DNA from: Clostridia bacterium
GTDB taxonomy: Bacteria > Bacillota_A > Clostridia > Christensenellales > Aristaeellaceae
Reading direction: 5' to 3'
Assembly: GCA_017464225.1 (NCBI GenBank)
Contig: JAFUDW010000016.1
Coordinates: 1-21,168 of the forward strand
DNA length: 21,168 nt
Shown in pieces: positions 1 through 6,642 of this stretch (positions are counted from its first letter, which is position 1; each line of letters starts with the position of its first letter). A program made the translations under genes and the position numbers. The notes beneath the pieces were generated by a model. It was not told the origin of the DNA and did no database searches. It worked only from the letters and a program-made list of their open reading frames with translations.

Positions 1-273
1 AGTCTGAGGTCGGCACGCGAAGCGGGCCGAGGATTGCGCAGCAATCCCGAAAAAGCAGGCTGACGGCTGATAGAGCTTGCTCAAATCAGACGGCAGCTTG
101 CTTTTTCATTGGCCTCAGACGGACTCTTTACGACAACCCATAAGCTAAACTGGCGGAAATCGTTTGTTAGTGAATTCAACTTTGTTCGCCGGGATGGGTG
201 CAGGGGGCGAAGTCCCCTGCCGCGGGATTATAAGGGCCGCGGAGGCCCTTATCGTTCCCCATACAAATTTTTG
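1..273 (+). repeat. Multi-hairpin interspersed repeat, copy A
   Basis: This is the first of three related non-coding elements in the window. It opens with GTCTGAGG (2-9), which pairs with CCTCAGAC (113-120). Between these lie a GGATTGC/GCAATCC hairpin (31-47) and a long stem AAAAAGCA/TGCTTTTT (50-57 with 99-106). That stem is capped by CTGAT-A-GAGC-TT-GCTC-AA-ATCAG (67-89). The 3' half holds hairpin GCAGGGG/CCCCTGC (200-220) and hairpin ATAAGGGCC/GGCCCTTAT (230-252). The element ends near CAAATTTTTG (264-273). Copy B shows the same elements in the same order, and copy C shows most of them. The left boundary coincides with the window edge, so the element could extend further. No coding potential is evident. 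Confidence 0.85.
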
Positions 274-305
274 TCTATAAGAATTTAATTAGAGATCAAT
301 ATTAA

Positions 306-398
306 GGGGCTCGAAGCGCCCGGAAAGGCTTCCAGTGGCAGCCTTTCAGCGAAGGGCGGACCGGTAAGCCCCGGACGCGGAAGCCTCCAACGAGCTCC
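306..398. ncRNA. Candidate structured RNA or DNA element, three nested stems
   Basis: The stretch folds into nested helices. The outer stem pairs 306-313 (GGGGCTCG) with 391-398 (CGAGCTCC), 8 bp with one G-U. A middle stem pairs 317-321 (CGCCC) with 354-358 (GGGCG). An inner stem pairs 323-330 (GAAAGGCT) with 340-347 (AGCCTTTC). Alternative pairings exist: 326-333 (AGGCTTCC) also matches 379-386 (GGAAGCCT), and 306-311 also matches 367-372 (AGCCCC). The strand is undetermined. On the minus strand it would lie 3' of the LUD gene. I do not recognise the family, and no promoter or T-run was found that would define a transcript. Confidence 0.45.
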
Positions 399-443
399 CG
401 TCATACCCCTCTTTCGCATGGATCATGATTCGTTGATCATGCA

Positions 444-1073
444 TCAGAATCCCAGATCATCGTTGACCAGGATCACATGAATACGCCCTTCGCCCCGGGA
501 ATAGCGGGTGATCAGGAACTGGCAGCAGATGGTATCGGGAGATTTGCAGTTCATACAAGCGCCTGTCTTGGTGCAGGGCGTCTGCGCGCCAACGCGCAGG
601 GCGTTGATCGGGGCGGCGACGCTGCGCGCGCGCTTCATGGCGGCATCCAGATCGCAGCAGACTTTATTCATGCCCACGATAAAGATGACCTTGCGCGGGC
701 CGTACGCGATGGCTGCCACGCGGTTGGCGTTGCCGTCAATATTCACCAGCTCGCCATCCTCGGTAACGGCGTTGGCGCTGGACAGGAACACATCGGCGTC
801 AAAGGCCGCCACCATGGCCGCGCGCTTATCCTGCATGGCGCTCCGGTCGATATAATTGTAATTTCCCTGTTTCAGCGCGTCGGTCAGGCCAATTTCGATC
901 ACGCTGGTACCGCCGCCCATGGTAATGCTGCTGCCCTCGGGGATCAGGGCCAGCGCCTGGGCCAGGGCCTCCTCCCTATCCGCCGCGTAATAACCGCACA
1001 TATTGCGGGATTGCAGGCCTTTGATAACCTTTTGCGCCAGTAATTCATTGCGCTTTGCGATATTGGGATTCAT
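444..1073 (-). CDS. LUD-domain (LutC/YkgG-like) protein
   Basis: This 209-residue protein belongs to the LUD (DUF162) family, whose members include LutC of lactate utilisation and many stand-alone cytoplasmic proteins of unknown substrate. The family's core is visible: a GGGTSVIEIG segment near residue 64, a SANAVTEDGELVNIDG segment near residue 105, and a C-terminal cysteine motif CTKTGACMNC followed by KSPDTICC. The start is set by an AAGGAGGG ribosome binding site just upstream of ATG 1073. The open frame continues far upstream to 1805 only as an antisense shadow of the helicase gene. No lutA or lutB iron-sulfur partners are adjacent, so a lactate role cannot be assumed. It is transcribed divergently from the helicase. 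Confidence 0.9.
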   Translation of the reverse strand: MNPNIAKRNELLAQKVIKGLQSRNMCGYYAADREEALAQALALIPEGSSITMGGGTSVIEIGLTDALKQGNYNYIDRSAMQDKRAAMVAAFDADVFLSSANAVTEDGELVNIDGNANRVAAIAYGPRKVIFIVGMNKVCCDLDAAMKRARSVAAPINALRVGAQTPCTKTGACMNCKSPDTICCQFLITRYSRGEGRIHVILVNDDLGF

Positions 1074-1103
1074 GTTTCTCCCTCCTTGCTGTAGGTTATT
1101 TTT

Positions 1104-1132
1104 ATTGTATCGCATGCGGCGAAAGATGTAAA
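1104..1132 (-). promoter_or_regulatory. Sigma-A promoter of the LUD gene
   Basis: On the minus strand TTTACA (1132-1127) and TACAAT (1109-1104) are separated by 17 bp. They lie about 30 bp upstream of the LUD start codon. Confidence 0.75.
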
Positions 1133-1198
1133 GATGTACCTTTTGCGCCGCTTTTTCCCATGCGGCGATCAGGCATCCACATTTGCAGCCATATGTGG

Positions 1199-1204
1199 TA
1201 TAAT
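1199..1204 (+). promoter_or_regulatory. Likely -10 box for the helicase gene
   Basis: A consensus TATAAT lies 35 bp upstream of the helicase ATG. The best -35 at 17 bp spacing is TCCACA (1176-1181), a 4/6 match, so only the -10 element is firm. Confidence 0.5.
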
Positions 1205-1238
1205 ATAAATGAAGACGATTGCCGCAGCGAGGTGAGCC

Positions 1239-3659
1239 ATGGAAACGCGGGACGCACTGTCCATTTATATAGAGGCCGTATCTAAAGAACGGGAAAGCTA
1301 TCTGTACCAAAAAGCGCTGGATAAAGCGCGGCCCGTTACCCGGGGAATGACGGCTGATGAAAAGGAAAAATACCTGCAAAGCCAGGCCTTTGCCAGCCTC
1401 TTTCTCCAGGTCAAGCGCCGGGACAAAGCATGGCAGGCCATGCAGCGGGGCGAATTGACGCTGGATTACCACCAGGAGGAGTTTGACCACCTGGAGCCGC
1501 TGATCGAAAGCGAGCTGAAAGCGGGCAATCCCGTCAGCCTGACCTTTCTGCGCTCGGTTTCGCGCAGCCGGATCACGCTGACAAAGGCCCGGGCGGCCAT
1601 GGAGCTCATGCGCAGCCAGGCGCATAAAAAGCTGCTGGATCAGCTCGTTCCAAAATACGCGGACGATACTGAAGCCCGGGTGGCCCGCTACCTGCGCCGG
1701 GGCAGCCTGAACCGCTATGTCGGCAAGGAAACCTCTCCCGAGCAGATCATCCCCCGGGTAATCAAAAACGCCTTCCCCAAGGGCATATCCTCCGCCGCCG
1801 TGCATCAGGCCTGGCAGCCCCAGTCGCTTTCGTCAGCGCTGCGAAACGAAATCAGCCGCGCCTACCCCCAGCTCACCGCCTGCGGCGGAATCTGCGCCGA
1901 TTCAGGCGAAAAGATCGCGACTGCTCTGGGCAACGATATCAAAAAAGCGCGGTACGCCGTCTGCTCCGAGGTGCGCCGGCGCTTTTCCGAGGATCGTATC
2001 CGTGCTCTGCTGGGCGAAAACCCAGGGCTCAGCCGTCTGCGCAGACAAGCCGGCGCGGCCTTCGCCCGGGAGCAAAAGCTTCGCTCCGCGCTGCTCAGCG
2101 CCATTCCCGAGCATTACCGCGATCTGTATCCCTTGGCCCGGCAGATGCGCAGGCATTTTATCCTGCATCTGGGGCCAACCAATTCCGGCAAAACCTATGA
2201 GGGTGTTCAGCGCCTCCGCGGCGCTATGAACGGCATCTATTTAGGCCCCTTGCGCCTGCTGGCCGCGGAGCAGTTTGAAACGCTGAACATGGACGATGTA
2301 CCCTGCTCGCTGGTCACCGGCGAAGAGCAGATACGCGTACCCGGCAGCCGCGTGCAGTCCTCCACGGTGGAAATGGCCGATCTGAAAACGCATTATGACG
2401 TGGCGGTGATCGACGAATGCCAGATGATCGCCGACCGCGACCGGGGCGGCGCCTGGACGGCGGCCATCCTGGGCCTGTGCGCCGATGAGATCCACGCCTG
2501 CGCCTCGCCGGACGCCGAAGCGCTGCTGAGCCGCATGATCCTGGAATGCGGGGACGAGCTTTCCATCGTGCGCCACGAGCGCATGACGCCCCTGGAGGTG
2601 GAAAAGGAAGGCTTTCAGTTTCCGGGCTCGGTGCGTCCGGGCGACGCGCTGATCGTGTTCTCCAAAGCCCGGGTGCACGCAGTAGCCGCCGAGCTCCGCA
2701 GCCGCGGCTACCGGGTCTCGCTGATCTACGGCGCGCTTCCGCCCGACGTGCGCCGCGACCAGGCTGAGCGCTTCCGCCAGGGGCTCACCGAGGTGGTGGT
2801 CTCCACCGACGCCATCGCCATGGGCATGAACCTGCCCATTGAACGCGTGGTTTTTCTGGAGTCCGAAAAATACGACGGCGATATCACCCGCACGCTCACC
2901 GATGCCGAGATCAAGCAGATCGCAGGCCGCGCCGGGCGCTACGGCAAGTACGATATCGGATATGTAAACGCTTTCGGCTTCAAGGGGCTGGTTTCCAACG
3001 CTTTGGCAAAACCGCTGCTACCGCTCACCGAAGCCATCATCCGCTTTCCCGAATCGCTGCTGGGCATTCCGCTGCCGCTGACCCAGATCATCAACCAATG
3101 GCTGGCCATGCAGGATAAAAGCTTTTTCTCCAAGGCGTCCACCGAGCGCATGGCAGCGCTTGCAGTCATGCTGGAAACCAAGCACACCGACAAAACGCTG
3201 CTCTATCGCTTTCTTTGCATCCCGTTTGACGAGACAGAGCCCGATCTGCTGACCCGCTGGAAGGCCATGTACCATGCCGAATCCATGGGGCAGCATATCG
3301 ATGTGATCATGGAAATCCCCCGCATGCTGGATCCGGAGGAATGCACCATTCAAATGCTGGACGGGTTGGAGGCCGATTATCGGCGCTGCGATCTTTACTA
3401 TAATTACGCCAGGCTGTTTCTGGAGGAGCCCGACCGCGTGCTGGAGGAGATCCAGCGCCGCAAGGATCTGATCTCCCAGGGCATCATCCATATCCTTTCC
3501 ACCCAGAAGCTGCAGCAGCGCGCCTGCCGCGCCTGTAAAAAGCGCTTGCCCTGGAACTGGCCTTACCGACTGTGCGATACCTGCTATAAAACGGGCCGCG
3601 GCTTCCAGGGCCGCCACAGACAGGGCTTTGCAGACGCAAGCGATTACTGGGGGGAATAA
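1239..3659 (+). CDS. Suv3-like superfamily 2 RNA helicase
   Basis: The 806-residue protein is an SF2 helicase of the Suv3 type. Suv3 is best known as the mitochondrial RNA helicase that works with an exoribonuclease in RNA decay. Motif I reads LGPTNSGKT (about residue 308) and is followed by GIYLGPLRLLAAEQ, both distinctive of Suv3. Motif II is VIDECQ (about 390), and motif VI is QIAGRAGRYG (about 559). The first roughly 300 residues match no domain I recognise. The C-terminus carries two cysteine pairs, CRAC and CDTC (about 761-781), which look like a zinc ribbon. An RNA role is inferred from the family, and the bacterial partner is unknown. The start has a GAGGTGA ribosome binding site. The gene appears monocistronic and divergent from the LUD gene. 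Confidence 0.9.
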   Translation: METRDALSIYIEAVSKERESYLYQKALDKARPVTRGMTADEKEKYLQSQAFASLFLQVKRRDKAWQAMQRGELTLDYHQEEFDHLEPLIESELKAGNPVSLTFLRSVSRSRITLTKARAAMELMRSQAHKKLLDQLVPKYADDTEARVARYLRRGSLNRYVGKETSPEQIIPRVIKNAFPKGISSAAVHQAWQPQSLSSALRNEISRAYPQLTACGGICADSGEKIATALGNDIKKARYAVCSEVRRRFSEDRIRALLGENPGLSRLRRQAGAAFAREQKLRSALLSAIPEHYRDLYPLARQMRRHFILHLGPTNSGKTYEGVQRLRGAMNGIYLGPLRLLAAEQFETLNMDDVPCSLVTGEEQIRVPGSRVQSSTVEMADLKTHYDVAVIDECQMIADRDRGGAWTAAILGLCADEIHACASPDAEALLSRMILECGDELSIVRHERMTPLEVEKEGFQFPGSVRPGDALIVFSKARVHAVAAELRSRGYRVSLIYGALPPDVRRDQAERFRQGLTEVVVSTDAIAMGMNLPIERVVFLESEKYDGDITRTLTDAEIKQIAGRAGRYGKYDIGYVNAFGFKGLVSNALAKPLLPLTEAIIRFPESLLGIPLPLTQIINQWLAMQDKSFFSKASTERMAALAVMLETKHTDKTLLYRFLCIPFDETEPDLLTRWKAMYHAESMGQHIDVIMEIPRMLDPEECTIQMLDGLEADYRRCDLYYNYARLFLEEPDRVLEEIQRRKDLISQGIIHILSTQKLQQRACRACKKRLPWNWPYRLCDTCYKTGRGFQGRHRQGFADASDYWGE

Positions 3660-3699
3660 GCGCGTTTTTCTCCGGTGGGTTAAGTATGCAAGAAAAGCT

Positions 3700-3732
3700 C
3701 CCCGACGCTCTTAGCTGGCAAGAGCGTCGGGG
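3700..3732 (-). terminator. Intrinsic terminator of the mntA-hepT operon
   Basis: A perfect 13-bp stem (3700-3712 with 3720-3732) has a 7-nt loop. Read on the minus strand it is followed by AGCTTTTCTT, giving a T-rich tail 7 bp after the hepT stop codon. On the plus strand the tail is poor, so its main service is probably to hepT. It may also slow transcripts from the helicase gene. Confidence 0.8.
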
Positions 3733-3738
3733 AATAGC

Positions 3739-4080
3739 TTATTGCGATATTATATCCTCGCATGCGTTTCGAAGCGCCGGGATATCGTTGATCAACGTTT
3801 CCCATACCGAAGGAAGATCAATCGCTCCATAGGCGTGAACATAGAAATTTCGTGTATCTTTGATGACGCGCCAAGGGACGGAAGGATGAAGCTCTTTTAC
3901 GTTTTCAGAAAGTTCCCCAACAAGCTCTCCAATTTGAATCACGCACATACAGCACGCATCCTGGAACATGGCGTCCTTTATAAAAGCCGCATAATCACGG
4001 TTGAATCTATCAAGATTGTCCGCAATTCGCTGACAGTAAGCGATGATTTTTTCAAGCAGCTTTTCATCACGCTTCTCGAT
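3739..4080 (-). CDS. hepT: HepT-like HEPN ribonuclease toxin (DUF86), non-canonical start
   Basis: This is a DUF86/HepT-family HEPN protein, the toxin of MntA/HepT modules that acts as an RNase. The RX4HXY catalytic motif is present as RNFYVHAY near residue 83. In characterised systems the tyrosine is AMPylated by MntA to silence the toxin. The core QIGELVGELSENV, then HPSVPWRVIKDTRN, is typical. Translation in this frame gives a full-length family N-terminus (IEKRDEKLLEKIIAYC), but it contains no ATG, GTG or TTG upstream of the internal ATG at 3969. The frame is closed by TAG at 4104-4102. The best-placed initiation site is ATC at 4080, preceded by GAGG nine bases upstream. Starting at 3969 would remove about 37 residues of the helical bundle. 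It overlaps the end of mntA by 14 nt. Confidence 0.8.
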   Translation of the reverse strand: MEKRDEKLLEKIIAYCQRIADNLDRFNRDYAAFIKDAMFQDACCMCVIQIGELVGELSENVKELHPSVPWRVIKDTRNFYVHAYGAIDLPSVWETLINDIPALRNACEDIISQ

Positions 4081-4369
4081 AAAGCAGCACCTCGCTCTTC
4101 TCTATTTCGCGCAGAAAGTCGATATCGGAGCACTGGGTGGTTACCAAATCAACGGGCAGCCGCAGCGCATCCTCCACCGCCAGACGAAAACGCGATAGAT
4201 CCAGCAGGGATTTTAACCGGCCTTTTTCTATTTTCAGATCCACATCGCTGTCCTCACGCGCGCGATTCAACGCGTAAGAACCGAACAGAGAGACGCTTTT
4301 AACGCCGTGCTCAACAGCGATCGGCACAACGATATCACGGATTTGGCTGATTGTATAGCACGCGCTCAT
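4067..4369 (-). CDS. mntA: MntA-like nucleotidyltransferase antitoxin
   Basis: The 100-residue protein is a minimal nucleotidyltransferase of the MntA type, the antitoxin that AMPylates its HepT partner. The GS-X10-DXD active-site motif is present as GSYALNRAREDSDVDL, about residues 30-45. Two in-frame ATGs exist (4375 and 4369). The GAGGGGG ribosome binding site is 6 nt before 4369 but abuts 4375, so the downstream ATG was chosen. It is the first gene of a two-gene operon with hepT, overlapping it by 14 nt in a different frame. This suggests translational coupling. The family assignment is firm, and function in this host is inferred. Confidence 0.88.
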   Translation of the reverse strand: MSACYTISQIRDIVVPIAVEHGVKSVSLFGSYALNRAREDSDVDLKIEKGRLKSLLDLSRFRLAVEDALRLPVDLVTTQCSDIDFLREIEKSEVLLYREA

Positions 4370-4392
4370 TTTCATCCCCCTCTCTGCCTTAC

Positions 4393-4422
4393 ATTATAAT
4401 CCACGGTATGGCGTTTGCGCAA
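4393..4422 (-). promoter_or_regulatory. Promoter of mntA-hepT
   Basis: On the minus strand TTGCGC (4422-4417) and TATAAT (4398-4393) are separated by 18 bp. They lie just upstream of the mntA ribosome binding site. Confidence 0.7.
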
Positions 4423-4481
4423 GGGGTTCAACATACGCCTTTCATATGCCCTCCGTGCGCACAGTTATTAACGTTCCCGGT

Positions 4482-4883
4482 TTAAAGGTTTTCTTTCTTC
4501 CCCAGCGCGGCCAGCGCTGCTGCCACCTCTCTGTCCGGCGGCAGCCAGTCCACGCTGTTCAATTCATCCAGGCCCAGCCATTTGGCGGACTCATGCTCCT
4601 TGAGCGTCAGGCGGCCGGAGCGGACGGCGCATAGATAACAGCCCATAGACAGATGAAAATCAGGATAATCGTACTCCGTCTGTACAAGCTTGGGGCCCAC
4701 GGTGATTTCAGCATCCAGCTCTTCCCTGATCTCCCGGCAAAGCGCCTGCTCCGGCGTTTCGCCTGGCTCTATTTTGCCGCCAGGGAACTCCCAGCCGTCC
4801 TTCTGCGGCCCATAGCCCCGCTGGGTGGCGAAAACGCGGTCTCCTTCCCGAATAACGGCAGCCACAACATGAATCGTTTTCAT
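4482..4883 (-). CDS. MutT-like Nudix hydrolase (8-oxo-dGTP diphosphatase type)
   Basis: This 133-residue Nudix protein closely resembles MutT/NudG enzymes that hydrolyse oxidised (deoxy)nucleoside triphosphates to the monophosphate. The Nudix box GX5EX7REXXEE is intact (GGKIEPGETPEQ then ALCREIREEL, about residues 35-56), although the usual glycine after EEL is aspartate. GWEFPGG just before it and the C-terminal WLPPDREVAAAL are typical of the MutT group. The start at MKTIHVVAAVI is set by AAAGGAG upstream of ATG 4883. The longer frame to 4925 adds only read-through from the Crp gene end. It follows the Crp/Fnr gene by 34 bp on the same strand, so the two are probably co-transcribed. No clear terminator follows. 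Confidence 0.9.
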   Translation of the reverse strand: MKTIHVVAAVIREGDRVFATQRGYGPQKDGWEFPGGKIEPGETPEQALCREIREELDAEITVGPKLVQTEYDYPDFHLSMGCYLCAVRSGRLTLKEHESAKWLGLDELNSVDWLPPDREVAAALAALGKKENL

Positions 4884-4917
4884 CGGTTTTCTCCTTTTGA
4901 TGCTGATCAGGCAGCAG

Positions 4918-5574
4918 TCATCCAAGCAGGATAAAATGCTTCCTCCTGAAATCGATCAGGCCCTCCCGCTTCATTTTGCCCAGCTCTTTGGAAAGCGCCG
5001 TGCGCTCCACGTTCAGATAATCCGCCAGCTGCTGACGGTCAAAGGGGATATCAAAGGATTGGGCGCGCTTTTCCAGGGAAATGGCATTCAGATAGGCCAT
5101 GATCCGGCCGCGGATATGCTTGGATGCGGTATGAAAGCTCCGGGCGGACAGCGCCAGGTTTTTATGGGCCGATATCGTCAGCAGGTTGGTAAGAAGCTTC
5201 ATGCGCCATGGTTCGGCAGTCATATCCATTTCCCGCAGCGCGCTGATCCGGAAGCGCAGGACCACGCTGTCCGCGTCCGCGACCACGTCCACAGGCACAG
5301 CGTCAACCGCCAACAGCGCATAGGTTTCAGCAAAATACTGTCCGGGGCCCACGTGGCCCAGAATAGCGCGATTGCCCCACAGATCGGTGCTCTCGATGGT
5401 CACACCGCCCGCCAGCACCATGCCCATCCAGGCAGCGGCGCTGCCAGCCCGCAGGATGACTTCGCCCTTAACATAGCCTTTCTTATGGGCCGACAGCACG
5501 CGCTGCGACGCGGCTATTTCCTCCGGCCGCATTCCACGGAAAAGCAGCGTATCGTTCAAAGGTAAATTTTCCAT
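4918..5574 (-). CDS. Crp/Fnr-family transcriptional regulator
   Basis: The 218-residue protein has an N-terminal cyclic-nucleotide-binding-like beta-roll (about residues 1-120, with GEVILRAGSAAAWMGMVLAGGV and GPGQYFAE). A long dimer helix and a C-terminal winged helix-turn-helix follow (FDIPFDRQQLADYLNVERTALSKEL region, about 172-205). It contains no cysteine, so it cannot carry an FNR-type iron-sulfur cluster, and any signal must bind the beta-roll in another way. ATG 5574 has GGGAG upstream. The gene is divergent from the 4Fe-4S protein, with a perfect palindrome between the two. Autoregulation and control of the ferredoxin gene are therefore likely. The Nudix gene is probably downstream in the same transcript. 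Confidence 0.88.
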   Translation of the reverse strand: MENLPLNDTLLFRGMRPEEIAASQRVLSAHKKGYVKGEVILRAGSAAAWMGMVLAGGVTIESTDLWGNRAILGHVGPGQYFAETYALLAVDAVPVDVVADADSVVLRFRISALREMDMTAEPWRMKLLTNLLTISAHKNLALSARSFHTASKHIRGRIMAYLNAISLEKRAQSFDIPFDRQQLADYLNVERTALSKELGKMKREGLIDFRRKHFILLG

Positions 5575-5586
5575 ACGTCTCCCGTT

Positions 5587-5602
5587 TGTGGTTATAACCA
5601 CA
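5587..5602. promoter_or_regulatory. Perfect 16-bp palindrome, likely Crp/Fnr operator
   Basis: TGTGGTTATAACCACA lies between the divergent regulator and 4Fe-4S genes, starting 13 bp upstream of the regulator ATG. Its centre (5594.5) is about 41 bp upstream of a plausible start site following TAAACT (5624-5629), the usual position for a Crp/Fnr activator. The link to this regulator is inferred from position and symmetry. Confidence 0.65.
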
Positions 5603-5658
5603 TACTTTCACGGAGAATTATAGTAAACTGTATCCGAAAAGTCAAGGAGGCGATGGAA

Positions 5659-6375
5659 ATGATCCGGCAAATCATTCACATAGACGAGGAAAAATGTAAC
5701 GGCTGCGGCCTGTGCGCCGCGGCATGCCATGAGGGCGCCATCGATATCGTGGACGGCAAAGCCAAACTGATGCGCGAAAACTTCTGCGACGGCTTTGGCG
5801 ATTGCCTGCCGGGCTGCCCCACCGGCGCGATCACCTTTGAAAACCGGGAAGCGCCGGATTACGACCAGGAAGCGGTCAAAAAAGCGCAGGAGGAAAAGAA
5901 AATGAGTGAAATAAAGCACGCGTATCCCGAGGGCGGCTGCCCCGGCTCCCGGATCATGCAGTTGAACGGCGGCGCGCAGGAGCAGGTCCCCGTTCAGGCA
6001 GGCAAGCCTCTGTCCCGCCTGGGGCAATGGCCCTGCCAGATCAAGCTTGTCCCCGTGCGGGCACCCTTTTTTGACGGCGCAAAGCTGCTGATCGCCGCCG
6101 ACTGCACGGCCTACGCCTACGCCAATATGCATGAAGAATTCATGCGCGGCAAGGTGACCCTCATCGGCTGTCCCAAACTGGACGACGTGGACTATTCCGA
6201 AAAGCTGACCGCCATCATCCGGGAAAATGATATCAAAAGCGTGACCATCATCCGCATGGAGGTCCCTTGCTGCTGCGGTCTGCAAATGGCGGCGCAAAAA
6301 GCGCTGCGGGACAGCGGCAAGTTCATTCCCTGGCAGGTAGTCACCATCTCCCGGGACGGACGGATACTGGAATGA
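5659..6375 (+). CDS. 4Fe-4S ferredoxin-domain protein with Cys-rich C-terminal domain
   Basis: The N-terminus is a bacterial ferredoxin domain. The first cluster motif CNGCGLCAAAC uses C13, C16, C19 and C23. The second, CDGFGDCLPGCP, uses C43, C49 and C53 and lacks the usual middle cysteine, which is phenylalanine. The remaining roughly 150 residues hold more conserved-looking cysteines (GGCPGSR, WPCQIK, ADCTAYAYAN, GCPKLDD, PCCCG) and probably bind another metal or react with thiols. It is likely a cytoplasmic redox or sensing protein, with unknown partner. The start at 5659 was chosen because AAGGAGG (5644-5650) is 8 nt upstream, against only 2 nt for the ATG at 5653. Divergence from a Crp/Fnr gene suggests redox or nitrosative-stress control, which is inference. 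Confidence 0.85.
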   Translation: MIRQIIHIDEEKCNGCGLCAAACHEGAIDIVDGKAKLMRENFCDGFGDCLPGCPTGAITFENREAPDYDQEAVKKAQEEKKMSEIKHAYPEGGCPGSRIMQLNGGAQEQVPVQAGKPLSRLGQWPCQIKLVPVRAPFFDGAKLLIAADCTAYAYANMHEEFMRGKVTLIGCPKLDDVDYSEKLTAIIRENDIKSVTIIRMEVPCCCGLQMAAQKALRDSGKFIPWQVVTISRDGRILE

Positions 6376-6404
6376 AAAATACAGAATTATGATATGTAAA
6401 AGCA

Positions 6405-6448
6405 ACGCCAGCCATAGGGGATACACCCTGATGGCTGGCGTATTCTTT
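6405..6448 (+). terminator. Terminator after the 4Fe-4S gene
   Basis: An 11-bp stem ACGCCAGCCAT/ATGGCTGGCGT (6405-6415 with 6431-6441) contains a further AGGG/CCCT pairing. ATTCTTT follows it, 30 bp after the stop codon. Confidence 0.7.
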
Positions 6449-6457
6449 GACGATTGA

Positions 6458-6565
6458 TCATTCTGCGTCCCTGCATTCGCTGATAAACCACTTCTTATAC
6501 GCATCTTTAAGAAATTGATATCCCTTATCCGATTCTGCGCGGCGATCATTTCGGCGCGCTTCTTC
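6458..6565 (-). other. Possible gene remnant, minus strand
   Basis: The minus strand reads an open frame ending GYQFLKDAYKKWFISECRDAE-stop (stop at 6458-6460). Its upstream part is charged (RRNDRRAESDK) and helix-like. No start codon with a ribosome binding site was found, and the frame runs into the AbrB promoter. It could be the C-terminal scrap of a lost gene or chance. Otherwise nothing was seen between 6449 and 6565. Confidence 0.2.
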
Positions 6566-6593
6566 TTGACAAACGAGGAATAGCTGATATAAT
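6566..6593 (+). promoter_or_regulatory. Consensus sigma-A promoter of the AbrB-ABC operon
   Basis: TTGACA (6566-6571) and TATAAT (6588-6593) are both perfect and are separated by 16 bp. They lie 49 bp before the AbrB ATG. Confidence 0.88.
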
Positions 6594-6605
6594 GATGTGG
6601 TAATA

Positions 6606-6632
6606 TTCCAACTTTTCCAACTTGTTGAAAAG
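6606..6632 (+). promoter_or_regulatory. Tandem 9-bp repeats plus inverted partner, possible AbrB operator
   Basis: TTCCAACTT occurs twice in tandem (6606-6614 and 6615-6623), followed directly by GTTGAAAAG (6624-6632), whose complement CTTTTCAAC resembles the repeat. The array sits between the expected transcription start and the ribosome binding site of the AbrB gene, where an autorepressor would block transcription. Its role is inferred. Confidence 0.45.
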
Positions 6633-6642
6633 AGGTGATCAT

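Noticed and set aside
306..398. Small SRP RNA or tRNA-like gene
   Set aside because: The conserved SRP tetraloop region and the tRNA arms are not present; only a generic folded element can be claimed.
424..441. CATGAT/ATCATG hairpin as LUD terminator
   Set aside because: The 6-bp stem is weak and lacks a T-run on the minus strand.
1074..1805. N-terminal extension of the LUD gene to give 453 residues
   Set aside because: It is antisense to the helicase gene and crosses the LUD promoter and ribosome binding site; the LUD domain begins right at ATG 1073.
3742..4302. 186-codon plus-strand open frame
   Set aside because: It is antisense to mntA-hepT, which have clear family motifs on the minus strand.
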